From PALSA-612 sp963755155 (lineage in GTDB: Bacteria > Actinomycetota > Thermoleophilia > Gaiellales > Gaiellaceae), in assembly GCA_963755155.1 (NCBI GenBank), contig CAVWIV010000005.1, forward strand, positions 1 to 64,000: 64,000 bases of DNA, read 5' to 3'. A model generated the notes under the pieces. It was not told where the DNA came from, ran no database searches, and worked only from the letters and a program-made list of their open reading frames with translations. The position numbers and the translations under genes are program-made. The first letter of the stretch is position 1, and every line of letters starts with the position of its first letter. Shown here in pieces: positions 47,785 through 56,992 of the stretch.

Positions 47785-49293
47785 CTAGCCGACTTCGAAG
47801 GACTTGCTGATCAACGTCTGGGAACGGCTCGGATTCATCGTGGACGCGAGCCGGACAGCGAACACATAGTGCCCAGGCGCGAGGCGCCCGCGGAACTCCA
47901 TGCGATGTGTGTAGTGGGCCTTGACTTCCGTCAGGACCGTGAGCACCGGCTTCGTCACTCCTCCCCGGGAGGTCAGCGAACGCTCGATCTCGCGCGCCTT
48001 CGGCTTCGCCTTCGAAGCGGGGACGCGGAAGATGCCCGCCTTTGCGACGGCGTCCTCGGCAGCGGTGGCGGAGATGCCGAACACGGCGCGACGTGCGGGT
48101 TGATTCCGCGTGTCGAAGATTGCCTGCGCTCCGGCGACGCTGGTTGCATGGCTCCAGGCGGTTAGCAGGCCGCACGATGGGGCCGAGGCGATCGCCGCCC
48201 GCATGGAGTCGTACGACGCGCGCTCGCTTCCATCGACACGAAGGAGCCCGGTCTGGAAGCGGCCGAGATCGACTTCGTCGATGAGGTGGAAGACCATCGC
48301 GTCGGTCACCGCCGGATCGCACGCGAGCATGCGGACGAGATCCGCGTAGTACGTGGCCTGCTCTGCCTCACTGATCGTCGGAACGTTCTCGGCGCCGCTG
48401 TAGCCGGCGGCGAGGGCGGGGCCAATCTCGACCTGCCACCCGAACTCGTCGATGACGAGGCCGAGCGTGCCGCCGCCGGCGGGCTGGAGGCCCTCAGGGA
48501 AGATCGGCTGCGCGGTCCCCGCGAACGCGTCCCACACGGCCTGCTTCAGCCTCGCGAGGTCGGCCGCGCCGGCGTTCGGCCAGGAGAACTCTTTCGACGG
48601 CGGGTTCGTGTTCACCCGGGGGTAGACGTGAAAGCCGAGCGCGTCCATGAACGGCGCGGTCCGGCCGCTCGCCCGGTACGCGTCGCCGAGCGCCCTCAAG
48701 AAGCGCACGGGCGAGCTCGACGTCTTGTCGTTCCCTTCGTTCGACGGCCCGCCAGCAATGACGCGGATCTCTGGTCGCACGGCCTTCAGGGCGTCGTACG
48801 CCGCAGCCATCACGTGCAGGAACGCCGCCGCCGAGACCACCTCGCCGGCCGGCCCGAACTGGGGCTGCCAGAAGTACGACTCGTTCGGCTCGTTGCCGAC
48901 GATGTAGTCCGAGACCTGCGGATAGCGCGTGGCTAGCGTCTGGAGATACGCCGCGAAGAGCGCGGCGCGAGCCTCCGGCGACGACGAGAACGCGAACGCG
49001 TCCATGGGGTACACGTCGAACACGATCCGCATGCCTGCTCGTGCCGCTGCCGGCAGCGACCGATCGAGGAAGCCCTGCTCCTGGATCGTCGTCGGATCGG
49101 CGGGGTTCCAGCGGACCGTGAACCGGTTCTCGACCATGCCGAGGGCCTGGATCCGGGGATAGATCGACGCTCCGCCATCGTCCGCGTACTTCGTCGCATC
49201 CTCGGCGACGCCGAAGCGCGGCGACGCCGCCGCGGCGGCGGCCATCGCAAGCGCGGCTGCGCTCGCAGCGAGCATGAAGGTAAGTCGTCTCAC
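47785..49293 (-). CDS. Secreted glycoside hydrolase-like protein, paralog 2
   Basis: This 502-residue protein is collinear with the one at 46115-47641: signal peptide (MLAASAAALAMAAAAAA), FGVAEDATKYADDGGASIYP, VGNEPNESYFWQPQF, ALGFHVYPRVNTNPP and VIDEFGWQVEIGP. The two glutamates of the retaining mechanism are at the same places. Both share the C-terminal beta domain ending in a SKSFEVG-like strand. It starts 48 bases after the intact dgcN on the same strand. Intact. It is more distantly similar to the glycosidase at 23210. Confidence 0.85.
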   Translation of the reverse strand: MRRLTFMLAASAAALAMAAAAAASPRFGVAEDATKYADDGGASIYPRIQALGMVENRFTVRWNPADPTTIQEQGFLDRSLPAAARAGMRIVFDVYPMDAFAFSSSPEARAALFAAYLQTLATRYPQVSDYIVGNEPNESYFWQPQFGPAGEVVSAAAFLHVMAAAYDALKAVRPEIRVIAGGPSNEGNDKTSSSPVRFLRALGDAYRASGRTAPFMDALGFHVYPRVNTNPPSKEFSWPNAGAADLARLKQAVWDAFAGTAQPIFPEGLQPAGGGTLGLVIDEFGWQVEIGPALAAGYSGAENVPTISEAEQATYYADLVRMLACDPAVTDAMVFHLIDEVDLGRFQTGLLRVDGSERASYDSMRAAIASAPSCGLLTAWSHATSVAGAQAIFDTRNQPARRAVFGISATAAEDAVAKAGIFRVPASKAKPKAREIERSLTSRGGVTKPVLTVLTEVKAHYTHRMEFRGRLAPGHYVFAVRLASTMNPSRSQTLISKSFEVG

Positions 49294-49341
49294 GGTTCAC
49301 GTAGTCGGCCGACGCTGCGGCGGGCGTTAGCCTCGTTTGGT

Positions 49342-50374
49342 CTAGATCTCCCCTACCGCCGCCAGCACTGAGTCGAGGATCCTACGCGACCCGAATCGGA
49401 CGGGGTCCTCGGTGACGAGACCGATCTCGTCCTCCACCTCGGCCGCTGCGCGGCGCGCGTCGTCCTCGCCGAGACCGGCGGTGTTGAGTGCGATTGCCGC
49501 GACTGTCGACCTCCGTGCCGGGAGTGAGATGCGCTCGTGGAGCTCGACGAGCTCGGGCAACGGCGGGATGGGGTGGCCCGGGCAGCCCTCGATCTCCGTG
49601 TCGCCCGCCCTGTGGCAGAGAACGAGCGCATGCGGCGCGGCGCCGTGGAGCAGGCCGAGCGTCACGCCGGAGTAGAGCGGGTGGACGAGGGAGCCCTGGC
49701 CCTCGACGAAGAGCAGCTTGCCGCCGCGCTCGGCGCCCTCGACGACGATTCGCTCGGCCGCGCCGGCGATGAAGTCGGCGACGACGGCGTCGACGGCGAT
49801 GCCCCACCCGGCGATCGCGATGCCCGTCTGGCCCGTTGGGCAGAAGACGGATGCGAGACCGCGGCCGCGAGCCTCCCGGTCGAGCTCGACGGCGACCGTC
49901 TTCTTGCCGATCGCGCAGTCCGAGCCGACGGTGAGGACGATCTTCGCGTCGACCTCGAGGTTCGCGCCGGTCGGGACGTTGATGTCGGCGGGCGGCCGGC
50001 GGAGATCGCGTAGCTCTACGCCGTGGGCGCGCGCGAGCTCCGACAGCTCCGCGTCGTCGGCGAGGAACTCGTGCAGCCCGCTCTCGACGTCGAGGCCTGC
50101 CTCGATGCACTCGCGGAGCAATGCCCTCCACGCCGGGGGAAACCGGCCGCCCTGCGTGGCCACGCCGACGACGGCGGTCGTCGGCTCGAAGGCCAGGGCT
50201 TCGGCGACGGAGGCGACGACCGGGGCCCCGTCCATCGTCTCCCCCGCCCTCGTCGAGTCGACGATCGCGACGGTCGGGTGCGGCGAGTAGTGGAGGATGC
50301 CCCGCGCCGTCTTCCCGTAGTGCGGATCGCCGGAGAAGCCCTCGGCGAGGATCGACGTAGCGCTTCTGTGTCAC
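49342..50374 (-). CDS. dgcN: DUF1611 / DgcN-type D-glutamate N-acetyltransferase-like protein (one frameshift)
   Basis: GTG at 50374 starts RYVILAEGFSGDPHYGKTARG once a base near 50353 is corrected, the usual DUF1611 beginning. A P-loop-like TVGSDCAIGKKTVAVEL lies mid-protein, followed by FCPTGQTGIAI and LFVEGQGSLVHPLYSG. DgcN acts with DgcA in D-glutamate conversion: DgcN acetylates D-Glu and DgcA racemises the N-acetyl product. The dgcA-like gene lies just upstream with a GTGA overlap, so the pair is probably functional. A fossil of a second copy is at 47638-47784. Confidence 0.8.
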
Positions 50375-51403
50375 TTCTGCACGGGGTCTGACCCCGGACC
50401 TTCCGGGACACGCCCAGACCGGGCAGGTCCGATGGGGCCTGGCGGCCGTCCTCGAACAGCACGCCCGGCCACGGGTCGTCGCGCAGCAGGAGGTTGCCGT
50501 CGAGGTCGACGTGGTCGCACAGCGACGCGATGTGGGCCGCCGGCGCGATGCCGAGGCCCGACTCGAGCATGCAGCCGAGCATGACGCCGAGCCCGAGCGC
50601 CCGGGCGGCCGACGCCATCCGCACCGCCTCCCGCACGCCGCCCGACTTCGCGAGCTTGATGTTGATCCCGTGCGCGCGCTCGGCGCACGCCGCCACGTCG
50701 GCGAGCGTGTGGCAGTCCTCGTCGACGTAGATCGGAATCGGCGACGCCGCACGTAGCTCGGGGCCACCGGGATCGCCCGCCGGGAGCGGCTGCTCGCAGT
50801 ACTCGACGCCGAGCTCCGCGAGCTGCGGCAGCGCGTCGCGCGCCTCCTCGAGCGACCAGTACTCGTTCACGTCCACCTGCAGCGGGACGTCCGTGACGCT
50901 GCGCACCGCGCGGACACGCTCGACGTCGAGGCCGTCGCGCCCGCCGAGCTTGAGCTTCAGCCGCCGGAACCTCCCGGAAACAGCCTCCGCACGCCGAGCC
51001 ATGTCGTCCGGATCGCCGAGCCAGATCGTCCAGCTCGTGTACGGGCCCGTGGGCGTCAGGCCGAGGAGCCGATAGAGCGGCACGCCCGCCTGCTTCGCGC
51101 AGAGGTCGTGGAGCGCCGCGTCGACGGCCGCGCGCGCGGCGTGCTCTCCCTCCGGCAGCCTCGCGTGGATCTCGTCGAGGGCCCACGGGTCGTCTCCGAG
51201 CAGCGGCCCGGCCTCGTCGAGCCAGGCCGTCGCCGATGTCGACCGTCTCGCCGTAGCGGTCGATCGGCGCGGCCTCGCCGTGGCCGACGAGACCGTCGTG
51301 GCGGATCTCCACCTCGACGAGCTCGACGGTGTCCTGACGACTCGCGGGCGATCACGAACGTCTCCGCGAGCTCGAGCGTGACCGTTCGAGCCGACAGCTC
51401 CAT
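50371..51403 (-). CDS. dgcA: Enolase-superfamily epimerase/racemase, DgcA or Ala-Glu epimerase type (two frameshifts)
   Basis: The N-terminal capping domain starts MELSARTVTLELAETFVIAR and continues, after frame changes near 51340 and 51228, through VGHGEAAPIDRYGE and AARAAVDAALHDLCAKQAG. The barrel has the catalytic pair KLKLGG, metal ligands in VDVNEYWS, CEQPLPAGD and YVDEDCH, and the second base in INIKLAKSGG. This is the muconate lactonizing subgroup that includes L-Ala-D/L-Glu epimerase and DgcA. Next to dgcN, D-glutamate metabolism is the best reading; muropeptide epimerisation is the alternative. Confidence 0.82.
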
Positions 51404-51437
51404 GCGCGGAGATCGTATGCCGGTAGCGTCCGCGACG

Positions 51438-52675
51438 ATGGCGAACGACACGCCGCCGCTGGAGATCCCGACGAAGGCGTCGCCCGTCCGCTCGCGGCGA
51501 AGCGGCAGCTGATCGGCGGCGGCATCGCGCTCGTCGTGATCGCCGGGACGTTCTTCTTCGTCCTGCCGCGCATCGCCGACTACCGCGACGTCTGGGACGT
51601 CGTCCAGACGCTGACGTGGGACGAGCTGCTCGCGCTCGCGATCGCCGCTCTCGTCAACGTCCTCACGTACGCGCCGCCCTGGCAGGCGGCGCTGCCGGGG
51701 CTCGGCTTCCGCCAGGCGTTCGTCGTCACGCAGGCTTCGACGGCGTCGACCTACGTCGCTCCCGGAGGCGTCGCGCCCGGCATGGCCGTGTCCTTCGCGA
51801 TGCTCCGCGGCTGGGGCTTCAGCGGCCGGCCGGTGGCGCTCGCCGTGACGCGTGACCGGCGTCTGGAACCAGCTCGATCATCTTCGGCTTCCCGGCGATC
51901 GCGCTCGGGACTCTTGACGATGGAGGGCGGCGACAACCCGCTGCTGAAGACGATGGCGCTGATCGGCGCGGCAGTCTTCGGAGGCGTCGTCGTCGGGCTC
52001 GTCGTCGGCTTCTGGAGCGCGCACCTGGCCCGGAAGATCGGCGACCTCGCGGCGCGGCTCGTGTCGTGGCTCAAGCGCCTCGTGCGCCGCGGGCCTGTCA
52101 GGTGGGACGGCGAGGCGTTCGTGCGCTTCCGGAAGGAGACGATGGGGCTCCTGCGCCGACGCTGGCATGTGATCACGCTGGCGACGCTGGCGGGCCACCT
52201 CAGCGTCTTCGCGGTGCTGCTCGTGTCGCTGCGCGTGCTCGACGTGCCCGCGTCGGACGTGACGTGGATCGAGGCGTTCGCAGCGTGGTCGGTCATCCGC
52301 GTGCTGGGATCGCTGCCGATCACGCCGGGCGGCCTCGGCATCGTGGAGCTCGGCCTGACCTCGCTGCTCGTCGGCTTCGGCGGCGGGCAGGCCGAGGTCG
52401 TGGCCGCGGTGCTCGTCTACCGCTTCCTCACGATGGTGCCGACGCTCGTGCTCGGCCTCGCCGCGGCGGCCACCTGGCGCCGCCACCACCCTGCGCCGTC
52501 GGCGTCAGCCGCAGCGGCTGCCCGGAGGAAGCTGGCGACCGAGCGCTGTGGCAGCCGCGGCTTGCAGGAGCCGGGCCGTACGCGGCTCCTCATCCGGCGG
52601 ATAGAGACGACGAGAACGCACTGGCGCCCCGTAGAGGCGCCCGTACACGACGAGCGCAAGCGCGTAAGTACCTAG
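51438..52675 (+). CDS. Flippase-like integral membrane protein (UPF0104 family, frameshifts)
   Basis: ATG at 51438 begins a short cytoplasmic tail; the frame changes near 51505 before the first helix (IALVVIAGTFFFVLPRIADY) and again near 51880. Family marks are QASTASTYVAPGGVAPGMAV and ITPGGLGIVELGLTSLLVGFGG near the C-terminus. About eight helices are expected. It is divergent from dgcA with only 34 bases between. The frame runs to 52675, but the last 170 bases overlap the end of the SGNH fragment on the other strand and look unlike membrane protein, so the true stop may be near 52500. Confidence 0.75.
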
Positions 52676-52996
52676 AGGGCTCGCGTGGACGTTGTCGCGG
52701 CCGTACAGCGACCGATGCAGGCCGCATCGCCACGCAGCCTGCCAAGCCTCGGCGCCTGGGAGAAGCTGGGCGCCCGCCGCCTGTGCTGCCAGTTGTTGGA
52801 ACGCGATGAAGTCGGGCATCGCGGATCGCCGATCACGGTCGGGCCAGACGGTGAGCAGCGCGGGACGGGTTCCCGCCTCCCGAGCCAGGTCCGCCCAGCG
52901 AGCCACCCAGTAGCGCAGGTGCTCTTGGTCTTCTGGGAGGTACGGTTCCAGCATTACCAGGACGTCCCATTCGCCGCTTGCAAGGGCGCCGATCAC
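52505..52996 (-). pseudogene. C-terminal fragment of an SGNH/GDSL-hydrolase-like protein beside tRNA-Arg
   Basis: GTG at 52996 opens 163 residues that resemble the second half of an SGNH hydrolase: LEPYLPEDQEHLRYWVARW, TVWPDRDRRSAMPDF, and the Asp/His block DNVHASPLGTYALALVVYG. The N-terminal block with the catalytic Ser (GDS) is missing, because the sequence upstream is a tRNA gene only 16 bases away. The fragment therefore looks truncated, perhaps at a tRNA recombination point. It could instead be a short active relative with a different nucleophile. Confidence 0.55.
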
Positions 52997-53012
52997 CGTT
53001 CCCCGGCACGAT

Positions 53013-53084
53013 GCGCCTGGCAGGAATCGAACCTGCGGCCTCGCGCTCCGGAGGCGCGCGCTCTATCCCCTGAGCTACAGGCGC
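53013..53084 (-). tRNA. tRNA-Arg (anticodon CCG)
   Basis: The 72-base minus-strand sequence folds fully: acceptor GCGCCTG/CAGGCGC, D stem GCTC/GAGC, anticodon stem CGCGC/GCGCG with loop CTCCGGA (anticodon CCG), and T stem GCAGG/CCTGC with loop TTCGATT. CCA is not encoded. It reads Arg codon CGG, common in this GC-rich genome. Confidence 0.95.
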
Positions 53085-53165
53085 GTCAGGCCCAGTCTAG
53101 CGCCGGCGGTCCGCCTACAATGAGGGGGCTCATGGCACCGCTCCAGGACGACCCTCTCAGTACCG

Positions 53166-54152
53166 ATGGCGAGGCTGCCCCGCATCGCCCGCCCCAGGCG
53201 CCGGCCGCGCGCCGTCGAGGTCGCCCCGCGGTCCGAGCCGCGGCTCACTGAGCTCAGCGCGAACGGCCTCACCTGGATCAACCTCTCCGTGCCGGACGCG
53301 GCGGCGTCCGAGGAGCTCGCCGAGCGGTTCGAGTGGCACCCGCTGGACATCGAGGACGTGCTGTCGAAGCGCCAGCGCCCGAAGATCGACGAGTACTCCG
53401 ACTACCTCTTCGTCGTCCTCCACTTCCCGGTCTACGACAAGGCCGTCCAGCGGCTGAACGCCGCGGAGCTCGACCTCTTCCTCGGCCACGGCTACCTCGT
53501 CACGCTGCCGAACGTCGAGCTCTTGCCCGTGACGAGGCTCTTCCAGCGCTGCGTCGACGACGAGGAGCTGCGCGAGGACCTCTTCTCGAAGGGATCCGGC
53601 TACCTCCTCTACCACGTGCTCGACGATCTCTTCGACTACTGCTTCCCCATCCTCGACAAGATGGGCCACAAGCTCGACACCGTCGAGGACGAGATGTTCG
53701 AGGGGCACGCCGAGGAGGTCGTGCGCGACCTCTCCAACGTGAAGCAGGAGATCATCTCGTACCGGAAGATCATCAAGCCCGAGCGCCAGACGCTGCGCGC
53801 GCTCGAGCGGCGGACGGAGCGCTTCCTGCCCGAGGAGCTCGACGTGTACTTCGACGACATCGTCGACTCGGCCGAGCGCATCTGGGACCTGCTCGACAAC
53901 TACAAGGAGGTCGTCGAGGGCCTCGAGTCGACGAACGAGTCGGTCATCTCGCACCGGCACAACGAGGTGCTGCGCGTGCTCACGGTGTTCACGGTGCTAC
54001 TGCTGCCGCTGACGCTCATCGCGAGCGTGTTCGGCATGAACGTCATCTACCCCGGTGAGGGCACGAGCGAGGCGTTCTGGGTGATCCTCGGCCTGATGGT
54101 GGCGGTGATCGGGGGCCTGGCGGCGTTCTTCCGCTTGAAGCGCTGGCTCTAG
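53166..54152 (+). CDS. corA: CorA family divalent cation transporter (second copy)
   Basis: The 328-residue protein has the CorA cytoplasmic domain (WINLSVPDAAASEELAERF, HPLDIEDVLSKRQRPKIDEY) and a long helical stalk rich in charged residues. Two C-terminal helices carry the signature GMN (in ASVFGMNVIYPGEG), with a basic end (FRLKRWL). It is the more canonical of the two CorA proteins here and probably the main Mg2+ channel. Intact. It converges on a small membrane protein gene with a four-base overlap. Confidence 0.92.
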   Translation: MARLPRIARPRRRPRAVEVAPRSEPRLTELSANGLTWINLSVPDAAASEELAERFEWHPLDIEDVLSKRQRPKIDEYSDYLFVVLHFPVYDKAVQRLNAAELDLFLGHGYLVTLPNVELLPVTRLFQRCVDDEELREDLFSKGSGYLLYHVLDDLFDYCFPILDKMGHKLDTVEDEMFEGHAEEVVRDLSNVKQEIISYRKIIKPERQTLRALERRTERFLPEELDVYFDDIVDSAERIWDLLDNYKEVVEGLESTNESVISHRHNEVLRVLTVFTVLLLPLTLIASVFGMNVIYPGEGTSEAFWVILGLMVAVIGGLAAFFRLKRWL

Positions 54153-54415
54153 AACAGGAAGACGGCCGCGAAAACGGCTGCGAAGATCAAGGCGTCGACG
54201 GCGACGAACAACACGATCGCCCAAACGGGGACCCGCATGATGCGCTTCCCGCCCGACGCGGCCAGCTCGCGCAGGCGCTCACCGATCTCCTCGTCGGGAA
54301 CGTACCCCGACGCGATCTCGTCGAGCTCCCGCTTCTCGACGCCGATTGCCGCCGCGATCTCGCCGCGGGTCATCTTCGCCTCGAGCTCGCCGATCATCGA
54401 CGCGTAATCGTCCAC
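54149..54415 (-). CDS. Small membrane protein with N-terminal helical domain
   Basis: The 88-residue protein has a charged N-terminal half (GELEAKMTRGEIAAAIGVEKREL) that could form a short helix-turn-helix-like bundle, and a C-terminal region with one or two membrane helices (VWAIVLFVAVDALIFAAVF). No family is recognised. It is divergent from the HIT gene, 28 bases away, and converges on corA. A DNA-binding or regulatory role cannot be claimed. Confidence 0.6.
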   Translation of the reverse strand: MDDYASMIGELEAKMTRGEIAAAIGVEKRELDEIASGYVPDEEIGERLRELAASGGKRIMRVPVWAIVLFVAVDALIFAAVFAAVFLF

Positions 54416-54443
54416 ATCGCGAGTATGGCGTAGCCTCAGCTAC

Positions 54444-54923
54444 ATGAAGCAGCTGTGGGCTCCGTGGCGGCTCGAGTACGTCGCCGGCGCCGACGAGGAG
54501 GAGGGCTGCGTCTTCTGCCGCGCCGCCGCCGCGCCGGAGACCGACGGTCTCGTCGTCCACCGCGGCGAGACCGCCTTCTGCCTGCTGAACAAGTACCCGT
54601 ACGCGTCCGGCCATCTGATGGTGGCCCCGTACAGGCACGTCGCCGAGTACGCCGAGCTGACCGACGAGGAAGTCCTGGAGCTGCACCGGCTGGCGTCCGC
54701 CGGCATGGGCGCGCTGGCGCAGACGTTCGCGCCGCAGGGCTACAACGTAGGCTGGAACCTCGGACGCATCGCCGGCGCCGGCGTCGTCGACCACGTCCAT
54801 CTCCACGTCGTCCCGCGCTGGGCAGGGGACACGAACTTCATGCCGGTGCTCGCCGACGTGAAGGTGCTACCGCAGCACCTCGACGAGACGCGCGCAGCGC
54901 TCGCCGACGCCTGGCCCGCCTAG
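54444..54923 (+). CDS. HIT-family nucleotide hydrolase or phosphorylase
   Basis: The 159-residue protein starts KQLWAPWRLEYV, has a possible zinc pair in CVFCRA, and carries the histidine triad DHVHLHVVPRW, whose middle His is the nucleophile. The sequence resembles the Ap4A phosphorylase-like HIT proteins of actinobacteria, which split diadenosine polyphosphates. The substrate is not proven. Intact; it converges on the ABM-domain gene with a four-base overlap. Confidence 0.88.
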   Translation: MKQLWAPWRLEYVAGADEEEGCVFCRAAAAPETDGLVVHRGETAFCLLNKYPYASGHLMVAPYRHVAEYAELTDEEVLELHRLASAGMGALAQTFAPQGYNVGWNLGRIAGAGVVDHVHLHVVPRWAGDTNFMPVLADVKVLPQHLDETRAALADAWPA

Positions 54924-55285
54924 CGGGCGAACCCGCCCCAGGTGCCGAGCTGCTTGCCGCCGAAGGGCTCCATCGCCTTCTGCGCCGCCTCGTCGGGGTT
55001 GCCGTACGCGGTGAAGCCCTTCACGTCGACGCAGCCCATGAACCGCCCGGCCCACTTCTCCATGAAGCCCTTCACGTGCGCCATGGTCGCCTCCGAGTCC
55101 GCGTACTTCTCGTAGATGTGCACCGTCGAGCCGTCGTCCGAGATGAACCACTCGTAGTTGAGCGTCCCCGGCTCCTCGCTCGTGCCCGCGACCATCTCCT
55201 CCATGAGCTCCTTGAACGCGTCCAGCTGGCCGTCCTTGACGGCGCACTGCACGACCCACGAGACCTGACCCTCGATACCGCCCAT
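54920..55285 (-). CDS. Antibiotic-biosynthesis-monooxygenase-fold (ABM) protein
   Basis: ATG at 55285 is chosen for its AAAGGAG ribosome-binding site; upstream lies tRNA-Gly. The 121-residue protein has the dimeric ferredoxin-like ABM pattern: VVQCAVKDGQLDAFKELMEE, EEPGTLNYEWFISDDG and VHIYEKYADSEATMAHV. Members include quinol monooxygenases, heme-degrading enzymes and many proteins of unknown substrate. No specific ligand residues can be assigned. Intact. Confidence 0.8.
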   Translation of the reverse strand: MGGIEGQVSWVVQCAVKDGQLDAFKELMEEMVAGTSEEPGTLNYEWFISDDGSTVHIYEKYADSEATMAHVKGFMEKWAGRFMGCVDVKGFTAYGNPDEAAQKAMEPFGGKQLGTWGGFAR

Positions 55286-55318
55286 CGCGCTCTCTCCTTT
55301 GTTCGACGTAGCCGGGAA

Positions 55319-55389
55319 GCGGACGACGGGGGTCGAACCCGCGACACCTGGCTTGGGAAGCCAGTGCTCTACCACTGAGCTACGTCCGC
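55319..55389 (-). tRNA. tRNA-Gly (anticodon CCC)
   Basis: The 71-base minus-strand sequence folds fully: acceptor GCGGACG/CGTCCGC, D stem GCTC/GAGC, anticodon stem CTGGC/GCCAG with loop TTCCCAA (anticodon CCC), and T stem GCGGG/CCCGT (one G-T pair) with loop TTCGACC. CCA is not encoded. Confidence 0.95.
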
Positions 55390-55470
55390 GCGCGCCGTCA
55401 ACGATAGCGCCGCGCCTTTTGCAACCAGGGGGCAGCCGCCGCACAGCCGCCCCCCGGAGACTCGATTTAA

Positions 55471-56992
55471 CTACATCTTCTCCGGAGACTCAACCCCGAC
55501 CAGGTCGAGCGCACGCGCGATGACGGTTTGCGTCGCCTTGCACAGGCCGAGCCGAAACGCCTGGGCATCGCCCGCCTCGAGCACGCGATGGTGGTGGTAG
55601 AAGCGGTGAAAGTCGTCGGCGACTCGAATCGCGTACGTCGGCAGCGCGTGCGCCGCCCGCCGCTCCGTCGCCTCCGCGACGACGGCTGGAAACTCGACGA
55701 GCCGCTTGACGAGGCCGCGCTCCTCCGGCGCGAGCTCGGAGCGGATGTCGGCGGAGAGCTCTGCGTCGCCGGCGTTCCGCATGATCCCGGCGATCCGCGC
55801 ATGCGCGTACTGGACGTAGTAGACGGGGTTCTTCTGCGTCTGCTCGGCCGCCAGGTCGACGTCGATCTCGATCGGCTGGTCGTGGCCTCGCGAGACGAGG
55901 TACCAGCGGGCTGCGTCGGCGCCGACCTTCTCGATCAGCTCCGTAAGGAAGACGACGTCGCCGCGCCGCTTGGAGATCCGCTTCGCCTCTCCCTGCTCGA
56001 CGACAGAGACGAGCTGGTAGATGAGCACCTCGACCCGGTCCGAATCGAAGCCGAGTAGCTGCGCCGCAGCTTGTAGCCGCCGCACGTAGCCGTGGTGGTC
56101 GGCGCCGAGCACGTAGATCGCGCGGTCGAAGCCGCGCTGGAGCTTGTCGAGCACGTAGGCGATGTCGGCGGCGTAGTAGAGATAGCTGCCGTCCTCAGAA
56201 CGGACGAGCGGCCGGTCCTTGTCATCTCCGTGCTTCGAGGTCGGCGCCCAGAGCGTTCCCTCGGCTTCGTACGTCTCTATCCGCTCGAGGGCGGCCGGGA
56301 TCTCCTGCTCGATATCGACCTGGCGCGTCCACGTGTCGATGCGGACCCGCAGCTGCTCGAGCTCGGCGCGGATCTCGGCCGTCATCAGCTCCACCGGATC
56401 GCCTTCGCGCGCACCGATCTCCTCGACGTACTCGCCGCTGTAGCCGTCCTCGGGCGGCTCCTCCCCACGCCTGCGTGCCTCGACTGACTCGCGAAAGAGG
56501 TCGATCTGACGCCCGACGTCGTTGTAGTAGTACTCGCGCTCGACGTCGTGCCCGGCAAGCTCGAGCAGCCTCGCAACGGCATCGCCGTAGGCCCCGTTTC
56601 GGGCCGAGCCGACGGTCAGCGGGCCTGTCGGGTTCGCGGACACCATCTCCACCTGGATGCGTTCCTTGACGGTGGCGGAGCCTGCCCCGTAGTCCGCGCC
56701 CGCCTCGAGAATCTCCGCCAGGGCCTGCGCCGAACCACTCGGGCGCGAGCCAGAGGTTAAGGAAGCCTGGGCCGGCGACCTCCGTGCGCTCGACTGCTCC
56801 CAGGTCCGCCGCCTTCCCGGCGAGCTCGTCGGCAAGTTCCCGTGGCGCCTTCCCGGCGGCCGGAGCCACGCGGAGCGCGACGTTCGTCGCGTAGTCGCCG
56901 TGCTCGTCCTTGGCCGGTCGTTCCAGCTCGACCGGGGCTCCTGCAAGCTCGCTCAGCTCGAGCTCGAGCCGGCGCAGCGACTCAGCCGGCAA
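55471..56992 (-). CDS. argS: Arginyl-tRNA synthetase with altered HIGH motif (one frameshift)
   Basis: ArgRS charges tRNA-Arg. The N-terminal frame (TTG at 56992) gives the Arg_tRNA_synt_N domain (DEHGDYATNVALRVAPAAGK, TEVAGPGFLNLWLAP). After a change near 56735 the catalytic domain continues with VSANPTGPLTVGSARNGAYG, YVLGADHHGYVRRLQA and the KMSKS-like AKRISKRRGDVV. The DALR anticodon-binding domain has NPVYYVQYAHARI. At the HIGH site the sequence is T-V-G-S, with both usual histidines absent. Whether this is family variation or loss of function needs comparison. The TTG start overlaps the channel gene by 11 bases. Confidence 0.92.

Noticed and set aside
55390..55470. Terminator between argS and tRNA-Gly
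   Set aside because: GGGGGC/GCCCCC arms can pair, but the 15-base loop and the lack of a T-run make this no better than expected in GC-rich DNA.
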